Shown here piece by piece: positions 33,776 to 42,911 of a stretch of 64,000 nucleotides of DNA. Both the position numbers and the translations under genes were made by a program. The DNA lies in assembly GCA_029778615.1 (NCBI GenBank), contig JAKOPZ010000085.1:62001-126000 (forward strand). The letters are read 5' to 3'. The DNA is from Chloroflexota bacterium. GTDB lineage: Bacteria > Chloroflexota > Anaerolineae > UBA4142 > SHND01. Numbering within the stretch: position 1 is the stretch's first letter; the number at the start of each line of letters is the position of its first letter. The notes below the pieces were generated by a model. It had not been told where the DNA came from, made no database searches, and worked only from the letters and a program-made list of their open reading frames with translations.

Positions 33776-35632
33776 ATGAAACAACACATACGCATATTTT
33801 CACGCTGGAGCATTTTGTTCGCCGCGTTCACGCTTTTACTTGTACTGCCCATTTCCAATGCGTTCGCGGCGACAGGCGCAACCATCACCGTCACTACCAA
33901 CCTCGACGAATTTGACCGCACGGGAACGGGACAAGGTTGTTCGCTGCGCGAAGCAATTCAAGCAGCAGAAGATGACCAAGCGTTCGGCGGTTGCCCAAGA
34001 GGGAATGGCGACGACACGATTCTTTTGCAAGCGACTACGTATCAAATCACGCGCGACTTTGACCCGTATGGCGATTCCGGTTCATTTTGGATTGCGACGA
34101 ATGTTGCTTTGCAGGGCGCGTGGAACGGCACAACCATTTTGGACGGTGGCGGCAACGCAATTCAAGACCCGGTGATTTCGGTGGGGATTGGTTACAAGCT
34201 CACCCTCAACAAACTCGTCATTCAAAATGGCGCATCCGACCATCACGGCGGCGGCATCGAAATTAGTCCCGAAGCGCAAGTCACCATCAACAACAGCACC
34301 ATTCGCAACAATCGCACGAGCAGCAGCGGCGGCGGCATTTATAATCAAGGCATCTTGAAACTCAACCATGTGATTGTCCGAAACAATCGCGCGAACGGTC
34401 CCGGCGGCGGCATTGCAAATGTTACGTATGACGATTCTCCTGCCGCGACCGCGCGTTTAAAAGACAGCACCGTCAACGACAATGATTCCGACAGTCAAGG
34501 CGGCGGTATTTTCAACCAAGACGCAACGCTCACCCTCATCAACAGCACGATTGACAAAAACAGCGCGAGCGCGAACGGCGGCGGCATTTGGAACGACAGC
34601 ATCGCCGTTTTGCGTTACAGCACCATCAGCAACAATTCCGCCCACGCGGGCGGCGGCGGCATCGAAACGTATGAACTGTTGACCGTCGTAAATTCAACCA
34701 TCAGCAGCAATCGCGCGCGTTACAACGGCGGCGGCATCAGCAATTACGGCGTAGCAGAATTTTACAGTTCGACGATTGCGTTCAATGTCGCGGATGCAGA
34801 TTGGGATAACAACAACGATGGCGGCGGCGGCATTTATAGTTCGAACGTAACTGCGGTTGTACGCAATACCATCATCGCCGACAATCGCAATCTCGATTCA
34901 CTACTTGGCGAACACAAGGACGATTGCAAAGGTGATTTGCAGCTCGAGTATTACAACTTGCTCGAATCCACCGACGGCTGCACGCTGCACATTCAGCAAA
35001 CAAACAATCTCTTGTTTCAAGACCCAAAACTCGAAGCATTGGCGGACAATGGTGGTGCAACCAAAACACACGCGCTAAAATCCAACAGCCCCGCGATTGA
35101 CGAAGCGCATCCGAACGGTTGCCAAGATACCAACGCAAGCAATTTGACCGCCGACCAACGCGGTTACGTCCGTGCGGTGAATGGTGACAATCTCGGCAAT
35201 CCGCGCTGCGACATTGGTGCGTATGAATACATTTCGTTTCCCTTGCCAATTGTGACGGTCACACCGCCCACAGCGACGGCGACCAAAACAGCATCGCCGA
35301 CTGCAACAAAAACGGCAACACCCGCCGCGACCAACACACCGCCGAATGGTCAATGCAATACGAAACCCAACGCGCCCACACTGCAATCGCCCGCGAACGG
35401 CGCGGTTGTCACCACGCCCAAAGTGAAACTCGATTGGGCAAACGTGAATTGCGCGACCAAATATAAAGTGCGCGTGCGGATAGATTCCAAGCAAGGCATT
35501 GTCGTCACAAGAAAAACACTCACACAATACAAAACGCAAGCGTTGGAAACAGGACACACGTATTTTGGAAAATTGCTCGCGTGCAACACACACGGCTGCA
35601 ACGCAACAAAATTCAAATTCAGCGTACAATAA
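33776..35632 (+). CDS. Secreted right-handed beta-helix protein, CSLREA type (paralogue 2)
   Basis: The protein has 618 residues with a signal peptide (about 1-32, cut near AFAA). The canonical CSLREAIQAAEDD motif is near residue 59. The beta-helix carries many GGGI.N.G.L.L..STI..N.A turns (about 150-360). A Thr/Pro/Ala linker (about 500-530) leads to the same C-terminal Fn3-like module with KLLACNTHGCN. It is a diverged tandem paralogue of the preceding gene, 70 bp downstream. Predicted to be exported and displayed, with unknown ligand. Confidence 0.9.
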   Translation: MKQHIRIFSRWSILFAAFTLLLVLPISNAFAATGATITVTTNLDEFDRTGTGQGCSLREAIQAAEDDQAFGGCPRGNGDDTILLQATTYQITRDFDPYGDSGSFWIATNVALQGAWNGTTILDGGGNAIQDPVISVGIGYKLTLNKLVIQNGASDHHGGGIEISPEAQVTINNSTIRNNRTSSSGGGIYNQGILKLNHVIVRNNRANGPGGGIANVTYDDSPAATARLKDSTVNDNDSDSQGGGIFNQDATLTLINSTIDKNSASANGGGIWNDSIAVLRYSTISNNSAHAGGGGIETYELLTVVNSTISSNRARYNGGGISNYGVAEFYSSTIAFNVADADWDNNNDGGGGIYSSNVTAVVRNTIIADNRNLDSLLGEHKDDCKGDLQLEYYNLLESTDGCTLHIQQTNNLLFQDPKLEALADNGGATKTHALKSNSPAIDEAHPNGCQDTNASNLTADQRGYVRAVNGDNLGNPRCDIGAYEYISFPLPIVTVTPPTATATKTASPTATKTATPAATNTPPNGQCNTKPNAPTLQSPANGAVVTTPKVKLDWANVNCATKYKVRVRIDSKQGIVVTRKTLTQYKTQALETGHTYFGKLLACNTHGCNATKFKFSVQ

Positions 35633-35638
35633 AAAAAA

Positions 35639-35700
35639 TGCAGCATAGCCCTTTGTGGGCGCCGAACGCGCACAGTGCGCGCACAAGGCGCTATGCTGCA
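35639..35700. repeat. 62-bp nested inverted repeat after beta-helix gene
   Basis: The arms TGCAGCATAGCC... (from 35639) and ...GCTATGCTGCA (to 35700) pair with small bulges around a perfect inner stem GCGCAC/GTGCGC. It begins 7 bp after the stop codon. It has the look of a mobile palindromic element; it may also terminate transcription although the T run is missing. Confidence 0.75.
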
Positions 35701-35843
35701 CAGATATAAATACACCATGTCACTCACACTCGTAATCAAACTCTTGCTTGTTCACATTGCGCGCGCTGATTTCGCATCCTCTCTCCCAACCAAATTCACA
35801 TCCGCTTCACACTTGCCGCGTTAAATGAGCGCGGAGGTAAAAA

Positions 35844-37223
35844 ATGTCACACAGTACGACTATGCAATCTGAACCACAAACAATCCGTCGCGAAATTCCC
35901 ACGCTGCCCTCGCCCCATCTTTTGGGCTGGCTGGGCGAATTTCGCAACGATCCACTTGCCGTAATGCTGCGCGCGCAACAAGCCGGTGACGTGGTGCGAA
36001 TGCGTTTGGGGCCGCGCCATGTCTATTTCGTCAATCATCCCGCGTACATCCAACACATTCTGCAGGACCATCATCGCAATTTCAGTAAAGATACGCGCGT
36101 GATGCAGTTGCTCAAATATGCGTCGGGCGAAAATATCTTTACAGGCGAAGGTGAGTTCTGGCTCCAACGCCGTCGCTTGATGCAGCCGATGTTCCATCGC
36201 AAGATCATCGAATCGTTCGGCGATGTCATGACGCAAACCGCAAATGAAATGTTGGCAGAATGGCAAACCGCGCCCAAAAATCAACCGTTGCGAATGGATC
36301 AAGAAATGACGCGCGTGACCTTGAAAATTGTCGGGCGCGCGTTGTTCAGTGTGGACTTGACCGGAGAGACGCGCACGTTGGGCGAAATGTTTGCTCGCGC
36401 CAACGACGATTTAATTTATCGCATCCAGCACCCGTTTTATCCGCCGCCATTCGTGCCAACCCCGCGCAATCGCCGCGCCAACGTCGCGCGCCGCACAACG
36501 CAACAAATAATTTTGCGGCTGATTCGTGAGCGCATGGCATCGGGGGAAAACAAAAACGATTTATTGTCATTGCTCATGTCCATGCGCGATGAGGAAACAG
36601 GCGAAGGTTTGAGCGAACAAGAATTGTATCGCGAAACATTGGTCATGTTATTTGCGGGACACGAGACGACATCCAATGCGTTGACGTGGGCGTGGTATTA
36701 CTTGTCACAAAATCCGCAGACGGAATCAACACTGCACGCGGAACTCGCGGCAGTGTTGCACGGACGCGCGCCGATAATGCAAGATGTTCCGCAATTGGTG
36801 TACACCCGCCGCGTGTTGGATGAAACGATGCGCCTTGCGCCGCCCGCGTGGATCATGTCGCGCTTGAGTTTGTGCGACGAAACGTTAGGTGAATATGCCC
36901 TCCCCGCGCGTGCGCCCGTTGTGCTTTCGCCGTATTCCATGCATCGCCACCCGCGCTATTGGAAAAATCCCGCCGCGTTCGACCCCGAACGGTTCGCACC
37001 GGAAAATTTAGGCAAGCAGCCGCGTTTCGTGTACATGCCGTTCGGCGGCGGACCACGTTTGTGCATCGGACAACCGTTTGCGTTAGCCGAAGCGACGTTG
37101 CTGCTCGCCGCGATTGCCCAACGCTACACGTTGCGCCTCGTTCCAAATACACGCGTCGAGGACGCGCCGATGATTACACTGCGCGTTAAAAATGGATTGC
37201 CGATGCAGTTGACGCGACGGTAA
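35844..37223 (+). CDS. Cytochrome P450
   Basis: The protein has 459 residues with all core P450 motifs: I-helix AGHETTSN (271-278), ExxR E327-R330, the PERF-like FDPERF segment, and the heme loop FGGGPRLCIG with ligand Cys407. AGDVVRMRLGPRHVYFV near the start is typical of bacterial CYP families with fatty-acid or terpenoid-like substrates (CYP102/CYP110-like by general pattern). GGAGG is placed 7 nt before the ATG. No ferredoxin or reductase gene is adjacent, so redox partners are elsewhere. Substrate unknown. Confidence 0.95.
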   Translation: MSHSTTMQSEPQTIRREIPTLPSPHLLGWLGEFRNDPLAVMLRAQQAGDVVRMRLGPRHVYFVNHPAYIQHILQDHHRNFSKDTRVMQLLKYASGENIFTGEGEFWLQRRRLMQPMFHRKIIESFGDVMTQTANEMLAEWQTAPKNQPLRMDQEMTRVTLKIVGRALFSVDLTGETRTLGEMFARANDDLIYRIQHPFYPPPFVPTPRNRRANVARRTTQQIILRLIRERMASGENKNDLLSLLMSMRDEETGEGLSEQELYRETLVMLFAGHETTSNALTWAWYYLSQNPQTESTLHAELAAVLHGRAPIMQDVPQLVYTRRVLDETMRLAPPAWIMSRLSLCDETLGEYALPARAPVVLSPYSMHRHPRYWKNPAAFDPERFAPENLGKQPRFVYMPFGGGPRLCIGQPFALAEATLLLAAIAQRYTLRLVPNTRVEDAPMITLRVKNGLPMQLTRR

Positions 37224-37364
37224 ATCAAAACAAACCTCCGCTGACAATAAGAGGAATTCGGACTGACAGCTGAGATTTTTATTTCTGCGGAACATTCATT
37301 CCCCGCGCATCGTCTTTTCCTCAATATCATGTAGAATTTGTTACGCTCTCTTTAGGAACTGACC

Positions 37365-38246
37365 ATGCCAAAACTTTTTCTCGGCGCTGCCCTGCTCTTT
37401 TTGCTCGCCGCGTGCAACGCATTCCCCGCCGCGAATCCAACGCCATTTATCATCGTCGTCACTGCCACACCGGAGGCGACCCGCGCGCCCGTCGTCACTT
37501 TTTTTACGCCAACGCCCTCGCCTACCGCGCGCGCCACACAAGCCGCCGCGAATGAAACGCCGCGCGCGTCCGATAGCGCGACATTGAATCTGAAACCAAC
37601 CGATGTGAAATATGTGCGCGCGAAACAGGACATCAACATTCGCAAAGGACCCGGCACAAATTTTGAAATTGTTGGTGGTGTGTATGCAGGACAGACCGCG
37701 CAAGTGACGGGCTACAAAAGCGCGGACGATGGCTGGTGGCGCGTCGTGTGTCCGATTGACGGCGTCACCGCTTGTTGGGTATCCGCCGATCCCGCGTTGA
37801 CGGAGGAAACGGACGCGCCGAATGTTTCGCCTACGAAAAGCGCAGATGCGACTGTCGAAACATTCACACGTCAGCTCGCGGCTGCCTTTCAATCGAAAAA
37901 CTATGACGCATTGCGTCAAATGATGGGCGACCCATTCACCATCGGCTATTGGCGTTCGGAAGGCACCACGCCGACGCGCGACGAGGCACTCGCGCAAATA
38001 AAGAAATGGGTCGAACCTGCGAACGAAATCGTGATTGATGTTGCCGGCAAGACCGATCAAACCAAATTGCTGGACGGGACGAATCCGTTGCACATGTGGG
38101 GTCCGAATGTTTCGGTGGCGCATTCCGTATATGTGACAGGCCTCGCTGACAAGAGCGAAGCGCTGTTGATCATTGCCAAACGCGCGGATGGCTCGCTCTA
38201 TTGGTACGGAATGTTGTACGCGGGGAATGGGGGCTTTGCGCATTGA
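37365..38246 (+). CDS. SH3-domain lipoprotein
   Basis: The protein has 293 residues with a lipobox at C17 (LFLLAAC), a Thr/Pro/Ala linker (about 25-75), then a bacterial SH3 (SH3b) domain (about 83-146): DINIRKGPGTNFEIVGGVYAGQTAQVTGY, ending in DGWWRVVC...CWVSAD. The rest (about 160-293) starts TVETFTRQLAAAFQSKNYDALRQMMGDPF, reminiscent of a small cone-shaped NTF2-like fold and of unknown ligand. Bacterial SH3b domains usually bind cell-wall peptides. No operon partner is clear. Confidence 0.85.
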   Translation: MPKLFLGAALLFLLAACNAFPAANPTPFIIVVTATPEATRAPVVTFFTPTPSPTARATQAAANETPRASDSATLNLKPTDVKYVRAKQDINIRKGPGTNFEIVGGVYAGQTAQVTGYKSADDGWWRVVCPIDGVTACWVSADPALTEETDAPNVSPTKSADATVETFTRQLAAAFQSKNYDALRQMMGDPFTIGYWRSEGTTPTRDEALAQIKKWVEPANEIVIDVAGKTDQTKLLDGTNPLHMWGPNVSVAHSVYVTGLADKSEALLIIAKRADGSLYWYGMLYAGNGGFAH

Positions 38247-38394
38247 AACGCCGAACAAAAGAGTCAAATGCGGCAAGCGTACTGTAGCGCAAACGGATCA
38301 AATTGCGTTACTATACATGGCAAATTCCAAGAAATTCTCGGGGAGTTGAGATGTGCGACCCGCACACCCACGCCAAATGAAAATGTGGGTGACG

Positions 38395-38421
38395 GTAAGA
38401 CAAATTTGAAATTTGTCGTAC
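38395..38421. repeat. Short palindromic element GTAAGACAAATTT..AAATTTGTCGTAC
   Basis: A near-perfect 27-bp palindrome lies 20 bp before the ATG of the membrane protein at 38441. A half-site with similar sequence (AAATTTGTCCTACC) is present at 9992-10005. It may belong to a repeat family or act as an operator. Confidence 0.5.
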
Positions 38422-38440
38422 ATTTTCAAGAGAGGCAGCC

Positions 38441-38953
38441 ATGGCATCTCAAAATCGCGGACGAATCATTTGGGGTTTGCTTTTGGTTTTTTTTGGGCTC
38501 TATCTCCTTGCCGTACAATTTTTTCCCGCACTGCGGGGGTTCGCCATCAACCAAGACACGTGGCCCCTGCTCATTGTCGCGCTTGGCGTCGCGTTTTTGT
38601 TGGTTGCCCTTTTGGCGTGGCGACCTGTCTGGATGATTCCCGCTGCTATCGTCGGTGGAATTGGCGCGATCTTGTTTTGGCAAAATCTCACGGGCAATTG
38701 GACGAGTTGGGCGTATCTGTGGACTTGGATTCCGGGCTTGATCGGAATTGGCGTCGCGCTGATGTATTTGATGCAAGGGAATTTGCGTCAGGCGATTGTT
38801 CAGGGCGGCGCGTTGATCTTGCTCAGTCTTGCCGCGTTCCTGCTCGTCGGTTCTTTTTATGGCGCAATTGGGATGTACGCGCAGTACTGGCCCCTCTTGT
38901 TGATCCTGCTCGGCGTGATCGTTTTGGCGCAAGCATTTTGGCGACGCGCGTAA
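38441..38953 (+). CDS. Small polytopic membrane protein, LiaI/LiaF-type topology
   Basis: The protein has 170 residues with about six hydrophobic segments beginning IIWGLLLVFFGLYLLAV and ending YWPLLLILLGVIVLAQAFW. The pairing of short helices with the WPLLLI.LG pattern resembles the membrane part of LiaI/LiaF and DUF5668-type proteins that modulate envelope stress signalling. It has no cytoplasmic domain. The start has a GAGAGGC sequence about 7 nt upstream. The function is unknown; envelope-associated role is a guess from the pattern. Confidence 0.75.
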   Translation: MASQNRGRIIWGLLLVFFGLYLLAVQFFPALRGFAINQDTWPLLIVALGVAFLLVALLAWRPVWMIPAAIVGGIGAILFWQNLTGNWTSWAYLWTWIPGLIGIGVALMYLMQGNLRQAIVQGGALILLSLAAFLLVGSFYGAIGMYAQYWPLLLILLGVIVLAQAFWRRA

Positions 38954-39121
38954 CGTACAAGACCCGTAGAGTTTTCAAATTGTTGTTTTACTTTTCATGC
39001 TCACGTACCCACAATCCAACCACGTCGCATAGAACGGTCTCGTAAAACCCTTCGGGTCTCGCACGCGCTTGAAACCTTGCGACTCTCCCCACGTAGAACA
39101 GGGCAGAAGGAGAAACAAATC

Positions 39122-39346
39122 ATGACTGCTGGAACTCGCGCCACGCCAATTCTGTTTGCTCCGTTCGTGTGGTTGTGGCAACTGGTAACATTCATCTTGG
39201 GGTTGACCGGACGATTGCTCGCCGTCGTGGTTGGTTTTTTGCTCTTGAGCGTTGGCTTGCTGCTGACCTTAACGCTGGTCGGCGCGATCATTGGCATACC
39301 TGTTTTGATTGTGGGGTTCGCGTTGGTCGTGCGCGGCTTGTTCTGA
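39122..39346 (+). CDS. Small membrane protein, unknown function
   Basis: A 74-residue protein; the ATG at 39122 is chosen for AAGGAG about 9 nt upstream. Two long hydrophobic segments (about 12-35, LFAPFVWLWQLVTFILGLTG, and 38-70) cover nearly all of it. It follows the LiaF-like protein in the same direction by about 170 bp. No family is recognised. Confidence 0.7.
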   Translation: MTAGTRATPILFAPFVWLWQLVTFILGLTGRLLAVVVGFLLLSVGLLLTLTLVGAIIGIPVLIVGFALVVRGLF

Positions 39347-39406
39347 GCAACCCACCAAGCTTGTTTTGCAAAAGATTCGTGGGTTGTGCTACACCAACGC
39401 GAAAAG

Positions 39407-39442
39407 GAAACGGGACAATGTTGCGAGGCATCGTCCCGTTTC
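39407..39442. terminator. Bidirectional terminator between convergent genes
   Basis: The 10-bp arms GAAACGGGAC (39407-39416) and GTCCCGTTTC (39433-39442) lie between the small membrane protein gene and dinB, abutting the dinB stop codon. Loop of 16 nt with an additional ATG/CAT pair. Confidence 0.75.
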
Positions 39443-40506
39443 TAGTTCTCACCCAACGCCAACTCCAGCTGCCACGTTCCCTCCTCTTGGACCAAATTAT
39501 GCACGCCCACACCGAGCAAACGCACTGCACGCGTCGAATCCCAATGCTGTTGCAATAATTCGCGCGCGTGTTTGCGAATGGTCGCTTCGTCCGCCATCGG
39601 AACGCGTAAAGTGACTTGACGCGTAATCGTCGTGAAATCTTCGTACCGCAATTTCAAAACAATCGTCCGCGCCTTCAGCTTTTCCTCTGCCAACTCGCGC
39701 GCCACACGCGCGCTCATCTCGTCGAGATATTTTTCCAAAACATCGCGCGCGCGAATATCACGCTCGAAAGTATTTTCTTGGCTGATACTTTTCGTCGCGC
39801 GATCGGTGACAATCGGCGAATCGTCCACCCCGCGCGCCGCGTCTGCCAAATAGGCGCCGTGTTTCCCAAATTCTGCGCGCAATTCGTCCGCGTTCACGCG
39901 CGCCAAATCGCCAATCGTCTCCACATTCCATTTCGTTTTCAATTTCGCCCGCGTTACCTGTCCCGCCCCGGGAATTTTCCTGACGGGAAGCGGCGCGAGA
40001 AATTTTTCCTCATCGCCATTGGCAATCACGATAAAGCCGCGCGGTTTCACTGTATTGCACGCAATTTTGGAAACGAGTTTATTCGACGCGACGGCAATCG
40101 TACAAGACAATCGCAATTCGTCGTGAATCCGTCGTTGAATTTCGCGCGCCACTTCCACTCCATCGCGCTCGGCTTTAATTTCCAAATACGCTTCGTCAAT
40201 CGAAACTTGCTCGACCAACGGAGACATTTCGCGCAACAAATTCATCACGCGCGCGGAATGTTCGGAATAAATTTTGTGGCGCACGGGTACGATGATGGCT
40301 TGCGGACACAACCGTTTCGCCTCGCGCAAACCCATCGCACTGTGAACGCCAAACTTGCGCGCCTCGTACGAACACGTCGCCACCACGCCGCGCGTATTTA
40401 TATCTCCCATCGCGACAATGAGCGGTTTGTCGCGCAGCGCGGGATTCAGCAGCATTTCGACGGTCGCATAAAACGCGTCGAGGTCGAGGTGTAGAATTTT
40501 GCCCAA
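39442..40506 (-). CDS. dinB: DNA polymerase IV (Y-family)
   Basis: The protein has 354 residues, normal for DinB. Palm-domain carboxylates are at D8 (LHLDLDAFYATVE) and D104/E105 (VSIDEAYLEI). The YEARKFGVHSAMGLREAKRLCP fingers segment, helix-hairpin-helix (IPGAGQVTRAKLKTKW) and little-finger region (FTTITRQVTLR) are in order. It performs error-prone bypass of DNA lesions. The C-terminal WQLELAL may be the sliding-clamp-binding peptide. No LexA-type box could be assigned in the upstream gap. Confidence 0.96.
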   Translation of the reverse strand: MGKILHLDLDAFYATVEMLLNPALRDKPLIVAMGDINTRGVVATCSYEARKFGVHSAMGLREAKRLCPQAIIVPVRHKIYSEHSARVMNLLREMSPLVEQVSIDEAYLEIKAERDGVEVAREIQRRIHDELRLSCTIAVASNKLVSKIACNTVKPRGFIVIANGDEEKFLAPLPVRKIPGAGQVTRAKLKTKWNVETIGDLARVNADELRAEFGKHGAYLADAARGVDDSPIVTDRATKSISQENTFERDIRARDVLEKYLDEMSARVARELAEEKLKARTIVLKLRYEDFTTITRQVTLRVPMADEATIRKHARELLQQHWDSTRAVRLLGVGVHNLVQEEGTWQLELALGEN

Positions 40507-40584
40507 AAGGATTTTCCCGCCGATCTTTGTTATCCAACGCGTAACGACGAATCTACCCGAATCATGTCATTCCGAACGGAGTGA

Positions 40585-40622
40585 GGAATCTCATTAGCGT
40601 TATTCGCGTAATTCGTGGATTG
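40585..40622. repeat. Word-repeat tract (TTATTCGCG/TAATTCGTGG)
   Basis: ATTAGCG, TTATTCGCG, TAATTCGTGG words lie in the divergent gap between dinB and the STAND pseudogene. Just before it, TCATTCCGAACGGAGTGAGG has the form of another common bacterial intergenic repeat. Confidence 0.55.
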
Positions 40623-40717
40623 AAATTGGATAAACGACAACGAACGATATTTATTATAGCCCAAATGCCCTTAGCAACTAGGCAAAATTGTATCGCTCCG
40701 CGCGCCTGATTTTCCGA

Positions 40718-40723
40718 TATAAT
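40718..40723 (+). promoter_or_regulatory. -10 box (TATAAT) before the STAND gene
   Basis: TATAAT ends 10 bp before the ATG at 40734; the expected transcript would have almost no leader. No Shine-Dalgarno sequence is seen. Confidence 0.55.
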
Positions 40724-40733
40724 ACCTGTCATC

Positions 40734-42503
40734 ATGTCGGATTCTAATCCATCTTCCAATACTCCATCTTCATCCAATTCTGTCGGTGGAATCAACGTCA
40801 GCGGCGGCAATTTCAACGTCGGCGGCGATGTTGTCGGCGGCGACAAATACGTTATCGCGGCGGAACTCGCCTATGACGTGCGCGGCTGCGAAAATCCGTA
40901 TCTCGGTCTCGCCGCGTTCACCTACAACGAACGCGCCGAATACGCGGGACGCGAAAAAGTAATTGCGGAAACGTTTGCGAAAATCACCGCGCCAGCATCA
41001 CCCGTCGCGCTCTTGTTCGTCACAGGCGCGAGCGGGAGTGGTAAATCGTCGTTCGCTCAAGCGGGTCTGCTCCCCGCGCTCGAAACATTTTACGAAAATT
41101 TCGCTGTCAAGCGCGCGGTCATGCGTCCCGCGGGGGACCCGCTCGCCGCGTTGAATGATGCGATGTGGCGCCAGTTACAGCTCAAGACCTTCGAGGTTTC
41201 GGCGAACTCGTTCGCAAAAAAACCTCGAAGGTCTCTTCCAAGACAATCCCCCCAATCAAATCAACCTCCTCATCCTCGACCAATTCGAAGAATTTTTTAC
41301 GCAATCGCCGCAAGCCGCGCGCGAACAATTTTTCGCGTGGCTGGTAAATCTGCCGCCATTCGCCAAAACGCGCACGCACATCATTGCGACCATGCGCGCG
41401 GACTATTTGCCCGAACTGTTCAATCATTCCGCGCTATATGACATTGCCAAACGCGGGGTGGACTTGCGCGCGATGAACGCGACAGAATTGAACGCGGCGA
41501 TTCAACAACCACTGCGCGCGTCACCTTACGCAAAAGAAAAACGTTTTGACCCCGCGCTCGTGGACAAACTCGCGGAGGATGCCGCACAAGACGCCGCGTA
41601 TCTACCGCTGCTCCAAGTGACGCTCCAAGAATTGTGGCGCAAAGGTTTTCTCAAACTTGAAGCATATACAAATCTCACCGACGCCATCGAACAGCGCGCG
41701 GACCAGGTGTTGGAGTTCAGCGATTTTGACGACGCGGTGCCCGACGAAAAACGTGAACCTGCACAACAGACCGCGCGGCTGAATCTCTTGCTCGACCTCG
41801 TGGACGTTTCCGCCGACGATGACATTCACCGAGATGTGCGAAAGCAGCTCGCGAAGACGGAACTGACGCGCGGCGAAATCACGCGCACGCGTTGGGTGGA
41901 CGAACTCGCCGCCGCGCGTTTGTTGCGCATCCAGAATCAAGACCGCGCGCCGAGGCATTGGAACAAGCCAAGCGCGAAGCAGATATGCGCGCACAGGAAC
42001 AGCTGAATGCAAATGCGCGCTTACGTCAACGCAATCTGTTTCTCGCGGGTGCGTTCGTCCTGGCATTGGTTGCGGTAGGCGCGGCAGTTTTCTTTCTTAC
42101 ACAATCGAACGAGCAACGGGACGCGGCGAATCAGGCAAACGCAGCATCACAAGCCGCGAACGCAACTGCCCAAGCGGAAGCAAAACGCGCAGATGATCAA
42201 GCAAAAATTAGCGATTCACGAGCCCTCGCCGCACAGTCCATTTCCAAGCACGATGAAGACTTGCCGCTCTCATATTTGTTGGGCATCGCGGCGTTCAAAA
42301 AGAGCGATACAGCAGAAGCGCGCACTAACTTGTTCAATCTCCGCTACGAAGACTCGCACCCTAGAACCTTTTTGCGGGCGGAATATGCACAATATATCAA
42401 GCGCGATGCGGCGGCGTACGATAACGAGTATGCCAAAAATCCGACGTGTTCCGATTTGCCCATCGAGCCGTTAGTCACGCCGACGCCCAGTCCGACGCCG
42501 TGA
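40734..42503 (+). pseudogene. STAND (nSTAND1-like) NTPase, broken by two frame changes
   Basis: Three open segments make one protein. Segment 1 (40734 to about 41190) has a Gly-rich start (NVGGDVVGGDKY), ENPYLGLAAFTYNERAEYAGRE and Walker A TGASGSGKSSF. Segment 2 (about 41220-41930, other frame) has Walker B LLILDQFEEFF, then MRADYLPELF and PLLQVTLQELW typical of nSTAND1. Segment 3 (about 41940-42503, frame of segment 1) has a coiled region, one membrane helix (LFLAGAFVLALVAVGAAVFF) and a short remnant where WD40 repeats normally begin. The first shift coincides with the palindrome at 41185-41234; the second probably reflects a deletion, since the normal spacing is lost. STAND proteins of this kind act in signalling, cell death or defence. 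Unless ribosomal shifting restores it, the gene is dead. Confidence 0.85.
41185..41234. repeat. 50-bp nested palindrome at the STAND frameshift
   Basis: Perfect 15-bp arms AGACCTTCGAGGTTT (41185-41199) and AAACCTCGAAGGTCT (41220-41234) enclose an inner stem GCGAAC/GTTCGC. Removing 49, 52 or 55 bp would rejoin the two frames, which fits a 50-bp element plus a 2-bp duplication. Confidence 0.85.
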
Positions 42504-42612
42504 AGGGGAAGATTGCCAGTGGATTATGCGTTGACATACAACGCGAGCGGATAAGCGGATGGGGGTGCGCGCTATCTGTTCATTCGCTAGTCGCGTCCCC
42601 TGCATCGTGGTG

Positions 42613-42618
42613 TATAAT
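42613..42618 (+). promoter_or_regulatory. -10 box (TATAAT) before the MazEF-type pair
   Basis: TATAAT in the context GTGTATAATC lies 20 bp before the ATG at 42639, with AAGGAGG between. No clear -35. Confidence 0.55.
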
Positions 42619-42638
42619 CGAACGGCAAGGAGGCGTAA

Positions 42639-42911
42639 ATGAGTGCTGAAGCGAATGTCGTCGTTCAAACGATTGTTTCCGAACTTGCCGAGTTGCCTGA
42701 CGAAAAAATCGTCGAGGTCTTGGACTTTGTTCGCTTTTTGCGTGTGCGGTATCGCATCAATGCAAAACGATATGCCCCGCGAACGGTGAATGAAGAACAA
42801 TGGGCGCGGCTCTATGCTGAAAGTGCGGAAGAAGATGTACAACTGGCAGAAGCAGGCATTGCCGACTATGACGCGCGCTTGAAGCAAGAGGACGCCGATG
42901 CAAAAGGGTGA
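42639..42911 (+). CDS. Probable antitoxin of MazEF-type pair (DUF2281-like)
   Basis: A 90-residue protein with a strong AAGGAGG sequence 6 nt before the ATG. It has VQTIVSELAELPDEKIVEVLDFVRFLRVRY, a pattern of small antitoxins (DUF2281-like), then a charged, partly disordered half (about 45-90) rich in Glu/Asp that would wrap the toxin. It overlaps mazF by 14 bp. The N-terminus lacks an obvious AbrB-type DNA-binding domain of classical MazE, so autoregulation is uncertain. Confidence 0.78.
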   Translation: MSAEANVVVQTIVSELAELPDEKIVEVLDFVRFLRVRYRINAKRYAPRTVNEEQWARLYAESAEEDVQLAEAGIADYDARLKQEDADAKG

